This document shows positions 23,689-34,600 of a stretch of 64,000 nt of DNA, in pieces. Position 1 is the first letter of the stretch; the number at the start of each line of letters is the position of its first letter. The stretch comes from Glossina fuscipes (taxonomy: Eukaryota > Arthropoda > Insecta > Diptera > Glossinidae), in contig NW_023998476.1 in assembly GCF_014805625.2 (NCBI RefSeq), positions 248,001 through 312,000 of the forward strand. Reading direction: 5' to 3'. A program made the position numbers and the translations under genes. The notes beneath the pieces are model-generated. The model did not search any database, was not told where the DNA came from, and worked only from the letters and a program-made list of their open reading frames with translations.

Positions 23689-23815
23689 CTTTGATAGATC
23701 CACTTGAGTTGTTTTGTACCGGTGATTGTACATTACTTTGCCCTAATGTATTCGCGTGGACTTCCAACTTGGATGTAACACTACTCCACATATCAAACAT
23801 ACGTTGTGTATACAT
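23689..23815 (-). CDS. Hr3: Hr3 alternative N-terminal exon A (canonical short isoform, with start codon)
   Basis: This 42-codon exon starts at the ATG at 23815-23813 with MYTQRMFDMWSSVTSKLEVH, passes through NTLGQSNVQSPVQNNSS and ends GSIK plus G at a GTAAAA donor. This is the known N-terminus of the short dipteran Hr3 protein (A/B region), differing from the Drosophila form by a few substitutions. Phase 1 matches the DNA-binding exon 20 kb away, giving ...[11 protein letters not shown]. It is short and not listed by ORF search, and was found by looking for the MFDMW codons on the minus strand. A second Met at codon 6 could also start translation. The complete protein would be about 485 residues, matching the fly length. 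Confidence 0.95.
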
Positions 23816-25226
23816 TATATTAAGTTTATATCCTTTTTGTACAACAAAAACCCTACTACAACTTTGTTGTAATATGCGTTTCTATTATTATTTCTTTATT
23901 ATTATTATTATTATTATTATTAGTTTAATTATTCGCAAATATATATGTAGATATATAAAAACGTTATGAAAAGAGTTTTTATGCGCAAGAAGAGAAGTAA
24001 GAAAAAAAAAAAACTTTCGCATAAAACAAAATTGAACGATTTTTGTTTTCCTTTTCTTTTTTGTAACAGTTTTGATGTTTATCAACCTTTGTCTCTCTCC
24101 GAAGGTTTTCGTGTAAAAATAACAAACGTGGTTTTTATATACAAATTAAATTAAATTTCATGTATATATTTTTATATATATATATATTATTTTTATATAA
24201 TATAACTACATATATAGTTACATATGATTTGATGTGGATGTATATATAGTACATATATATATACATATATATGTTATATTTTTGTGTCTATATATATATA
24301 TATATGTTAGTGTATATATATATATCAATAAGAGTCTAATAAAAACATTACATGTTTTATATAATTTTTCTTTTTGTTTTGCTTTTTGTATTTAATTAGA
24401 ATCCATTTTTAAGGCATTTATTGCCCACCATTGCACTTAAGGAAAACTATTATTAAAGATGATGAAATTTGCTTCGTACCAAAACGTGGATGTATTGCTA
24501 TTGGTATCCAGGGATGGTATAATAATTTTTTAAGTTTCGATTTTTTTTTTTCTTGGGGTAAATATTTTTAAATGTGAAATACTAGTATCACAGTTACTAT
24601 TAAGATAATTTAGCTAATTTAATTATTATTACTACTATTTTTATTATTTTTAATTTTTTTTAAATTTTTTTATTTGTTTTTGTTTACACGTGATAGGTAC
24701 AATTTTGGTAAGGTTAGGTTATAACTGATGTATGTTATGTTGTGTTATGTTATGTTAAACGGTGAATTACTAATTATTATAAATTTGATATAAGACACTT
24801 GCTCAAGTATTTATTAATTAAATACTTTTATTAGGTTATTATTATTATTAGAAAATATTAAAGCCTTTCATTTTATTGTATTCCTTTTTTTTTTTTAATC
24901 TTGTATATCTATATATATATATATATATATATACTTAAGTTTTAATATGTCTATAATATATATACATATATATATATTTATATATATATATATAAATTTG
25001 ATGCTATCGTTTTAGAAGCGTTAGCTCAATCATTAACTTTGGCTCTCTCTTAAATCACTTAGGCACTGAACTGTAAATGCTGGGTGACACAGAGGGGTTA
25101 GATTCTAGTGTTCTTTTTTTTTTTTTTTGCTTTTAATTCACATATACGTATATATCAATCAGTTTTATCCATTCATTCATTGCTTGCTCGCTTGCTTGCT
25201 TCACTTTGCAAACAACATTCTTTAAG
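23816..25226 (-). other. Hr3: Probable 5' untranslated/upstream region of Hr3 exon A, microsatellite-rich
   Basis: Directly upstream of the ATG at 23815 in the minus-strand sense. It holds an ATT run (23885-23925), TA runs (24160-24330 and 24905-25005), a GTTAT run (24728-24757) and poly-T tracts. No second coding exon was found. I infer leader or promoter function only from position. Confidence 0.45.
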
Positions 25227-25830
25227 CTAAATTTCTGAAAAATTCCTTATTTGATTCTCTAACAGTTTAAGGTGTTTTTGATGAAATGCATTTTTATCCG
25301 TTTCGCAACCTTTACTTGAAACTTGATTATTGACGTTAACATTGGTTTTGCTTTTGCAATTTTTATTCAAAATAATATTATTATTATGTCTTATTGCTGT
25401 TGTTGCTATTGCTGCGGCTGTTGTTGTTGTCGTAAAATTTTTTTGCTGATTAGCTTTTGTATTTTTACACTTGATCACTTTCACTTTATTATTGGAATTA
25501 TTTTGTTTGTTGGGCTTAATGGCGTTAGTGTTGCAGGCGTTACCTCTCTTTTGGTTAAATTTATTGATATTATTGTTGTTATTGTTATTATTATTATTAT
25601 CATTATTTTGTCGATTTCTCCTTTTAGTTTGATTCCAAATTAATATATCCAAAAACACGAAAATTTCGCGACAATTTATTCCGGAAGACATTTGGTGGAA
25701 TTCGTAACGTATTTGAATGAAATATATATTAAGTAAACGAATGTCTCTCTCTCTCTCTCTCTCACTTTCTCTCTCTTTCACTCTCCCTCTCTCTTTCTCT
25801 CTCTCTCCCTTCTCTCCTTTTAACTTTTAT
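25227..25830 (-). other. Low-complexity open stretch and GA/CT microsatellite upstream of Hr3 exon A
   Basis: A 184-codon minus-strand frame (25781-25227) is built from an AAT/AAC run (poly-Asn), an ACA/GCA run (Thr/Ala) and a GA run at its head. I regard it as low-complexity leader or intron sequence, not a protein gene. The CT(+)/GA(-) run at 25742-25807 could bind GAGA factor, which often marks fly promoters. Confidence 0.4.
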
Positions 25831-28800
25831 AACTTTAACGTCTCCCGCTTATGCGCCGTCTGCTTTCTCTTTCAATCTGCGAACTCGAAATTTTCAAAAA
25901 TATTCATTGGTTTAGAATTTCACTTCTTTAATGACTTAATTAAAAAAAAAAAAAAGGTAAAAAGACAACAACAATGAAAAAACAGCTCAATTAGCTACAT
26001 TCGCCTTAGGAGGAATCTTGGATATCGTATACCGTTACCAATAGTTAGAGATACGCTAATTATATTTTTTTCTATTTTACATAAAGCAAAACGCGTCTGA
26101 TCGTCTTTGGAAAGAAGTCTTTTAAGTTAATTACTTTTATTTCATCTTTCATTTTGGCTTGTCTCATAATTCTAAAGTGCATGTAAATGGAAAAAAAAGA
26201 CTTATTCTTAGATAGAAGTTCTCTTTAAGCGAAGGGGAAAATAAAACTAAAAAGTTTTCAGTATTACAAGCATTGTATATGACGTGTCTAACTCAGATCT
26301 AGGTTCTAGGAACATCCGTTGCTCGGCTTCCTTGAAAAGCGTAATAAAAAATGTAAGCACGTCATGCACATTCTTCTCTCACTTCAGTTGCGTCAGCCAG
26401 TCTGGGTAGTATGTATGTATGTAAACGCGCCGCTAGTTATTGAAATATATTAAAGAAAAATTTATATTCTCGTTGCAACAAATCTTGAAGATTCGTTAGT
26501 TCATGCAAACGAACAAAAATTGCCAAATTTAATCATTTTGGACGAATCCAGTCTCCCATTCATTTTTTCATTTTGTCATCTTGGAGATGTTAGCATGTAT
26601 TTGCACCTAATTTAAGATTGATATTTTCAACTTTTTGACCGTTTTCGAAGCATTAAATTTCTTGGCTAAGTTTTTCATTAATCCATAATTGGAAAAGAAT
26701 GCGCCCAGTGCTTCAGTAATAGATAGTGGGCCAATAAAAAAATCAATAGATAAAGGAACAATTTACAGACCAATTTATTTAATCCTGTGTCTCCGATATC
26801 TCAGTTTATCCCCTCTTGGAACTAGAAAACTTAAAACTTAAATATCCCGTTAAGTGGGGCTTTACATTTTGGTAGTTTGATTCAGTTCGTTCCTTAAGGA
26901 ATACGAGTGCAGGCAAATTTCTAATAGGAACAGAAAATTAATCTACCTAAACCTACCTTTAAAATTTTCATTGCACCTGTACACCTTCTACAAAATGAAT
27001 TACAAGAATCCTAAAATATAAAAAACTAATGTGAAAAGTGTTACCAAATGATATTGTAGAATACTTTGCTGTAACGTGGACAGAGTATTCGTGAAGACTT
27101 TGATGAAAGTTTTAAGAGCTTAATTGCTACGCCTTCAAAGACTCATCATTAAAAAGCCGTTCAATTAAATTTTTCAAAACTATTAAACTAAAATTTATTT
27201 TCATTGTTACCGGCAGTTATATGAAATATTACTTGCTGCACTTCTTCGCTATAGACCTTACAACGGGCAAAGGCATCTTACTTAGGGACAGACTGCTAGG
27301 AAATCATGAAATTAATCAAATAAAGGTTTGAAACGATTTCGACTATGATTTACACGAAACACTTTTATTTATTGTTTATTATATATAGTACAGTATAATT
27401 TTTATATATGGCATTTTTCTCATACCTTTATGATGTGCTACTGCAAAACATATGGTATGTGAGTTAAATTTGGATGCAAAATGGGTGGGTATCCAGGGTT
27501 CCCCCCATAAGGCATGCATAGCTTTCTTACTTTTGCGTTTTCCATTTTGAGTTTATTTTTGCTTTTCATTTTTATAAAATGCCGCACAATTTTGCCTATA
27601 AAGTTCCGTTAAGCAGGTATTGGTGATAAGTAAAATATTCATCTTTAGAGCGAGTCTTTGTTGGGTACTCACTGTCACTGGTCGTTTTGTAAAAAAGTAA
27701 AACTCATTACGGCAAAATACGTGAGAAGAAGAGAAAAAAAAAAAAAAACAATTTGTGTAGAAATTGCTTTTGCCTAACGGGAAATCTCAGTCAGTAAGTC
27801 AAAATACATATATATATATATAAACATATACTTACATTATATATATAACATGCGTATGTATATAATATATAGCATATATATATATATATATATGTATGCG
27901 TACAATGTATGGGGATAAATGTATATTTTTTAGAATTTGTGTATGTGTGCAAAAGCTTACACTTTTAAATTAATTATGATTGCGGCAGCTTATTAAACTC
28001 AAACTAACTGAAAACAAGAGAAATTTTGAAAAAGGCAAACAATTTTAGGGAATTTGTCGAATTTTAATACAATATAGCGAAGAATAAAAAAAAAAAAACT
28101 AGGAGCACATGTACACATTTTTCGCCCGATATGAATATTCTTATCATGTCGCGATGTATTATTATTGCAAGTAACACTGTACACTAACTCTACGCTATAC
28201 ATACGTATCGTTTAACTAACTAAACAGCACAATATGCGGTCGTTTGTATGTATGCATGCGTGTATGTAGCAAAGAAATAAATTTATGGTCACACTTTCTG
28301 GAATTAAATTCATGATATTTGTATTTTGTATATGAGACTTTTTTACAAACACAAAAAATAAAAAATAAAAAAAAAATAAATAAATAAATGAAAGGCAAAG
28401 GAAGAAAAATTAGAAAGAAGAAAATATAGAAAAACTTATTCTAGTGAAATTATGACAAAATGAGGAAAAGCGTAAAAGTTATAATTCTCTATGGACCTGC
28501 GCTTGCGCTTACTTTGTTTGAGTGTTTGTTTGTATGTAATAGACAATAATAATAAAGCGCCTATGTTGACGGTAACGTCACCGCTGACTGCACATCGCAT
28601 CGAGTCGATAGTCGTTCGTTGACGCTGAAAAAGGCCAATAACCTATGTAAAGCTAAGGTACTTGTTCTACTAACAGCAGACTAAGAATAAAAAAGATTAC
28701 GATGTAACAGGGATACGAAAACTTGGGAAATGGGTCTTTAAGAAACGTCAGCCTACTACTACACAACGTCAACTAAACTCAAACAAAAATCGACAAAAAA

Positions 28801-31099
28801 TGCTCCCCGTCTGCCAAACGCATAATTTATAAAAATAAAAATTCTTCTTTATAACCGAACGTAAGCAAGATTTCAAACGAAGTTATTATCTCTGCGGTTT
28901 CTGAGATAGGCAACAGCAACAACTTCTTGATTATATGTAAGCACAAATATTTTTTTTTTTTTTTTTAATCTTTAGGATGAGTAGGGTACATGAATAATCC
29001 GCTTTAACTGAATGATTATGGCTCCAATTTACAAGTTTTTGTTCTTTTTGTTTTATGTCACTTGCCCCGGTTAATATATAATATTTGGCTTTTTTTCAAC
29101 TTCTTTTTTTTCTTTTTCTTCTTTACTTCGTATTGGTCTCTTAAACTTTTGATTCTGCTTTCATGCACTTTTCAACTTTTTTCGTAATTTCCGATTGCGT
29201 TTCTCAAATGCACCAAAAAGATTTTTTTTCCGTTTCGTTTCGTTACCGCTGAATAAGATGTATTCAGGTATTAAGAGAAAGAGTCGGACGGCGTGTTTCA
29301 TATCCTTTCAATTTAATTTATAGGTCATAGAGTTTATCATTTTTGTTTTTTTTTTATTTTTTATTTTTTATTTTTTTAACTTTTTTTTTATTGCTATTAT
29401 TCTTTTGTTTGTCTTTTATATTTTGTGTTTTTTTTTTTTTCCTGTATATTTACGGATAAAATCATAACAACAAAAACAATATTACGTCATTTTTACAACA
29501 CGGGCGATCAAGCTGCATTTAACGTTTATGCTTTTCATTTGTGGGTCGATAATACCAACCGATTCCTGTTTTCAGAACAAACTTTGACATAATAATAAAT
29601 CTACGACAGTTTTACATGAACGAAAATCGAACCGAAAGTGAATTTAAAAGAACGTTTTATAAAGACGTAGCAGCGTTTGTTTTTCCCGTTCTTGATGCGA
29701 TAATAATGATTGTGGTGACGGTGATGATGATGACGACGATGATGATGATGATCACGATGATGATGATGATGGTGATGGTGTTGTAGTGGTGTGGTGTTGT
29801 GGTGCCCCGACAAAAAAAAAACGCGGTAGCACGATACACATAATGTACCCGCGATACGCTCAATACGAAGTGTAGCTAAAGACTGCCTCAAAATATTATC
29901 GAGTTCGCTATATTCCACAAAATCTTTAGCTATTCATCCTCGGTATTGCTGTTTTGTTGGCTGATTGCTTGCTTGCTTGCCTGCTTGCTTTATTGGCTCA
30001 CTGACGGAACGGCAGGCTAACTTGGACGCCGACGTTTACGTCGTCTCTTGTTATGTTATAAAAACGTTGTGCTCCATATAGCGCTCTAATGGAGTAGTGA
30101 ATGAGAAGACTAAAGCAAAATAACATAAAACAGAGAGTAACGTGGAGAGTTGGAGCATTTACTGGTAATGCAAGGAGGGGATAACACTCAAAAAAAAAAA
30201 AAAAAAAAAAATACCAATGTATCCGGTAGTTGTATGGTATGTAACATGTAAAATGAAATACTTCGAAAGCGCACTATGTTCAACACAAACTGTCACTAAA
30301 ACAACAAATCTCGAAACAAACACGTTACAGCAGATAGCCAACCAACCATGATATACGAACAAACACTCTCGCACAAAATTTACTTACTTACATGCATACA
30401 TGTTCATATTCACATATATTCGTCATATATTATATATACATAGACATATATTTATGTAACTTTCTGCTTACGAATAGCATAAACTGATGCATACATACGC
30501 ATGCACGTACTTACAGAAGAAACAAAAAAAAAAAAAGAATTGAATAAATATCTCTATTTGTGTATTTGCGTGCGTGTCTGTATGTGCGATGGTATTGTAG
30601 CCTCTTCAAATGCTCATATAATAATATGATGTACATGTTAAAGCGAAAAATACATATTCGCGCTTGGACATATATTCATATACCTGAAAGAGGTATTTAT
30701 ATGTTTTAAAGAAACATACATGTATATATTGTGTATATTTACATAAGTAACTGTTTAAGCATAAGTTCTTTGATGTTAATGATTACAGTAATATAACAGA
30801 ATATTTGTATGCATGTACGTGTACGAATATGTAAATGTAAATGTATGCATATTCATAAGAACAAAGATGGATTTTTCCTTTTTTTTCGTCTTTTTTTCTG
30901 ATGTGAATTTTTCGTTTTATTTCGTGCTGAGTAGGTATGTGTGTCTCTGTGCCGATTTTATTTATTTGATTTGTAACCGATTCGTAAACTTTGCTGCACT
31001 TGCACACGATGTTGTATCTATAACCGTCGTTTAACAGCTCGCTCGCTTGCTCTACGAGCGTAAAAAATGAAATTTTTCTTTGCCGTTACATTACAGTCA
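25831..31099. other. Microsatellite-rich, largely single-copy intron (possible Hr3 promoter region)
   Basis: Notable parts are TA runs at 27806-27893, poly-T/poly-A tracts at 28950-29440 and 30188-30212, a GAT run at 29705-29780 (read as poly-His on the minus strand), and TTGC/CTTG repeats near 29965-29995. GC-richer patches at 28555-28650 and 29990-30060 (the latter with the palindrome GACGTTTACGTC at 30031-30042) look promoter-like. No coding exon is certain. Confidence 0.45.
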
Positions 31100-31587
31100 G
31101 AAAAGCTATTCGAATTGAAGAGCTTGCTTAATTAAAAAAGAAGAGCATGAAAATAAAATCTTACAGAGAACGAGCATATATGACCCATGTTTCTCTTTAT
31201 GCAGTAGTGGGGCATAAAGCATAGCTGAAGTTCTCTCTTTTGCTAATGGTGGAGATATTTACATATACGCATGTATAAAGATTCCTGCACATTCCTATAC
31301 AATCGAAGGATAAAGGAATGATAAATACGGCATTTTTATTATTGATATAATATATATTGTCTTGACTTAGGTAAGATTTCGATCTAGTTTGCATTACAAC
31401 ATGAATGTCGAATTGATTTATAAATTATAGATAGCTCCTATGTACGTTATAAGAATTCACTTTGTCGCTATCCTTTAGAAAAGTAAAGCAATTTATTTAA
31501 TCTCTAACCGGTTAGCTTGTCAGGAACCTCTGTGAGAAAAATACACTTCAACTGTGAAACAAAAATTACGTATTTGAGCATACGACG
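31100..31587. other. Intronic sequence before the nested gene
   Basis: This is AT-rich Hr3 intron. No repeat, RNA gene or convincing coding region was seen. Confidence 0.5.
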
Positions 31588-31738
31588 CGTATACTCGTCA
31601 TAACGGAAAATATTGTTATGGTATGTGTTGTCGTCATAACTCAGAATATTGCTATGACGAGTGTACTCAAATCATAAGAAAAAATATTACATTGGCGAGT
31701 ATACTCGTAACATAAAATATTATATTACTGGTATATTC
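31588..31738. repeat. Tandem array of palindrome-forming units upstream of the nested peptide gene
   Basis: About four diverged copies of a 40-48 bp unit follow a scheme of CTCGTCATAA, a spacer with AAAATATTG, then TATGACGAGTATACTC. The second copy can form a hairpin with an 8-bp stem (TCGTCATA at 31631-31638 with TATGACGA at 31653-31660). CGAGTATACTCG near 31696-31707 is a perfect palindrome. The array ends about 160 bases before the TATA box at 31896. Confidence 0.7.
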
Positions 31739-31895
31739 ATCAACGACGTCTAACCGGCTAAATTTCGAAATGTGTCGACATTATCTGCTTCCGTGCATAC
31801 TTAATGGAGTTAAAAAATATGACTTTGTTTCGCTTCAAGATTTAAAAACAATTTCGCCACTAATTGATCTATTAATAAATTAAAGAATTCTCCCT

Positions 31896-31903
31896 TATAA
31901 ATA
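31896..31903 (+). promoter_or_regulatory. TATA box of the nested peptide gene
   Basis: TATAAATA lies 53 bases upstream of the ATG at 31949. Normal spacing would put the transcription start near 31921-31927, giving a leader of about 20-30 bases with no upstream ATG. An initiator-like ACAGTT is present at 31913-31918 but is closer to the TATA box than usual. This is inferred from sequence only. Confidence 0.55.
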
Positions 31904-31948
31904 GTCCAGCGTACAGTTGAGAACTTCTAAAGAATATTCGAGATCAAA

Positions 31949-32033
31949 ATGAACAAGCATTTATATACGAAGATGGGGACGTGTTGGCTAATAAGTTTCT
32001 TGGTAAACATTTTCAAACTAAGCTATTGTCAAC
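31949..32033 (+). CDS. Nested small secreted peptide gene, exon 1 (signal peptide)
   Basis: This 28-codon exon begins MNKHLYTKMGTC and ends KLSYCQ plus one base before a strong GTGAGT donor. It has the form of a signal peptide: a basic start (Lys3, Lys8), a hydrophobic core (WLISFLVNIF) and Ser and Cys at -3 and -1 before a predicted cut ahead of Gln28. It lies on the strand opposite Hr3, in the intron between the two alternative Hr3 first exons, 53 bases after a TATA box. An exon that ends just after the signal peptide is a common layout in small insect secreted-peptide genes. I do not recognise the product. Confidence 0.6.
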
Positions 32034-32211
32034 GTGAGTCGATTATGCTCATTTCCATACTTGGGCTGTGCTTATCGACTTGGCATAGATGATTCAAAGT
32101 TTCATTGCAATTTTTGCTCTAAAAAGGGTCGTGAGACAAACTATTATTTGCTCCATTTAAGACACACTTACACATAGTAATGTCTAGGACTAAATAACTC
32201 TATCACTTCAG

Positions 32212-32285
32212 GTGCCGATTATCTAAGACTTGTCGCAAAAAATCATGGTTTCTTTAATCAAGATATTAAAATTCCTACTGTCTAA
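32212..32285 (+). CDS. Nested small secreted peptide gene, exon 2 (mature peptide and stop)
   Basis: After a 178-bp intron ending in a pyrimidine-rich CACTTCAG, with an ACTAAAT branch-like site about 20 bases upstream, the exon joins in phase 1 (C/GT gives Arg29). It continues ADYLRLVAKNHGFF then NQDIKIPTV and a TAA at 32283-32285. The full precursor has 52 residues. If cut before Gln28, the mature peptide has 25 residues with no cysteine, no dibasic site and no C-terminal Gly for amidation. It is mildly basic, and an N-terminal pyroglutamate is possible. It could be an immune-induced, reproductive or other secreted peptide, but nothing in the sequence decides this. Chance cannot be excluded without transcript data. 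Confidence 0.58.
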
Positions 32286-32348
32286 TTTCTACTGCACTTA
32301 AAGTTCGGCAGACTGTCCTTAATTAGGGAGTGAAAATTGTCAAAAGTG

Positions 32349-32354
32349 ATTAAA
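32349..32354 (+). other. Candidate polyadenylation signal of the nested peptide gene
   Basis: ATTAAA, a common variant signal, lies 63 bases after the stop codon. No AATAAA occurs nearby. This would give a transcript with a short 3' untranslated region. Confidence 0.35.
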
Positions 32355-32489
32355 GTCTAGTCGGAAGGCTTTACCGAGTCTTTTAAACGAATCCTTGCCG
32401 GTGTAAATTGGCAGACAGCAGACAGAATAAGACTCACGTGATAGTTTACTCAAAGTTTACCGTTAGTTATCTCTTTGAATAGTTGTTCT

Positions 32490-34600
32490 CACTCGAATTT
32501 AACTTTAATTTATGCACACGCCAGCATGTAGATACATTTTTTACTGTTAAGTATTATACCTTATGTAGTGTTGGCAGTAAAAGTAAAAAAAAAAAAATTT
32601 ATTTGGAGAAGGAAAGAGAACTCGTAAAAAATGTGCGACAAAATTTTGAGAAGAGACTTGTTTTACAAATCACTAGAACAACGTCACATAAAATGATTTA
32701 CATAAAGAAAGTGAAATACATGTGTGGTGGAAGACTTTGTAACCACTTGCAAATGCAAATTGTATGATATGATAAACATAATAAACATATAGAGAACATA
32801 TATGATAAGCTATATGCATACATGCAGATAAGTAAGGGTGGTTCTTTTCATTTATAAATAGGATTTCATTAATTACTACTAATTTCTTTAAAAAATAGAT
32901 TTTTGTTTGTTTTCGAGACCATTTGCAACACTCTATCATAGCAGAGTTCAAATGATTGGAAACGTCTTGCATAGAATGCAGTTTGCAGTTCCTATGATCA
33001 TAGAACGAAGAAGGAGGAAAATGTAAAGTGTTTAAATCATTTGAAAGTCTCCAAACTCTTTCGCATGAAATTAAGTTCACATGATTGGTCTCATCAGCTA
33101 AAAAATTCCAATAGAACATTATATTACTAACGAAATTATTGAACGCAAATATTGGTTGTAGCATGCTTTCACAAATATTCTCGGCCTGACAACTGCTGGA
33201 CCTCTAACTTACGACAAATAAAGATGTCATGTTCGCATTATTGATTGAATCATTTTATAGCTACGTAACATAGATTTCTTTATTAGCTGGGAAGGTAATG
33301 ATCAAATGAGATCAGCTTATGTCCTGCTCTCTTGAGCGTTTCTAATGTGGACTAATTTCCAGATCGTTCTCTTTTATGGGATATTGATGAAAATTTGCAA
33401 CTTTTAACATTTCATGGGGGTATTTAGCTCAATTCGTTTGCACCTGAACGTGAGTACCTAACAAGCCGACTGCATTAGCAAGCATTTCGAGCTAATTGAT
33501 CTCCAAGCTTGCAAACTCGCAAACAGATTTCTGAAATATTTGGATTTCTTTATAGAAGACTGCGACGGCGAGCGCATTTTTTATGCCGGGCAATTCAATT
33601 ATCTTTTCTTTAATAATTACCGCACCATTCACATTAAGCCTACATTTTTAGGCGATTCTAAGCCAACATTTAATGCGAATCGATTCCGTTCGATTCAATC
33701 TTTGAACTTGTACATCAACGCTAACCAAATTTCAAATCAATCTGATCCCTAACAAATTTTGCATCCCTCTGTGGAATAATTCAAACGATTAGCTACGAAC
33801 GATGAATTTTTGGCATCCACTCTATCAATAGCTTTATCACGTTCTTCCCAGTTCACTTTAAGTATACTCTTCTAGACGATTCTAATGGGAGCCGTATCGC
33901 GACCATTTGACCAATTTTAACCAAATTTCAGTGGAACATCTGTCATATCAAACGACTTTTGATCAACAAGCGCCGGTGTATTGGGCCTTCAGAGATCAGT
34001 TTATATCTAAGCTTGTATAAGGTTGTAATGTGCGCTATTTCCAGCCGTTTGATCAGCTCTAATCAAAGTTCAGATCAATATATGTAGATTTGGGAAGACT
34101 TTCCTTTTTTATTGGACTATTCAACGGAATTTGCAGTCGTGATTATTTTAAGTATGGAATTTTTGTATACGCAATGTGACACTTACAAATGCTAAATGAT
34201 TCTAGTGCAAGTTAAATTTCGAATCAATAGCTCGATCGCAATTTTTGAATCTTGTTAGACAGGCTGGCTCATCAGACCAAATTTTCAACTTTCAAATTCC
34301 CGATTTCCAATCTGATCAAGTCTTACAAACTTGAAATTCGCGATAGTTTTGAATAAACTGAATCAAGCTGATGGAAGATAAATTAATGAATTTCTAATAC
34401 GTTTTTGTCACTGTGAAAACGGTAGTGCACTCTCATATCTGTTGATAGTGAACATAATAAATGTTAATTAACTTATTTTAAACATCGGTGTTAGATATTC
34501 GACTGCTTTCTTACTTACTAATCGATCCTAGTTGAGTTTTTTCGGTATTTCTGTTTATTTAAATAAATATTGACAACTAAGTATACCACGCTATAAAAAC
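32490..34600. other. Intron, no recognised gene
   Basis: A 163-codon minus-strand frame at 32673-33164 and shorter frames at 33540-33752 have no relatives that I recognise. From about 33640 to 34330 short phrases recur with divergence (CGATTCTAA, ACCAAATTTCA, TCAATCTGATC), suggesting an old repeated sequence. Confidence 0.35.

Noticed and set aside
25227..25781. 184-codon minus-strand frame with poly-Asn and Thr runs
   Set aside because: The frame is made from AAT, ACA and GA simple repeats. There is no conserved domain, and the plus strand is also open. It is more likely leader or intron sequence.
29601..29918. His-rich 105-codon frame
   Set aside because: The His run comes from a GAT microsatellite, and the frame begins at GTG. 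Not supported as a protein.
32673..33164. 163-codon minus-strand frame
   Set aside because: Composition and residue content look random, the start is not an obvious context, and no relatives come to mind.
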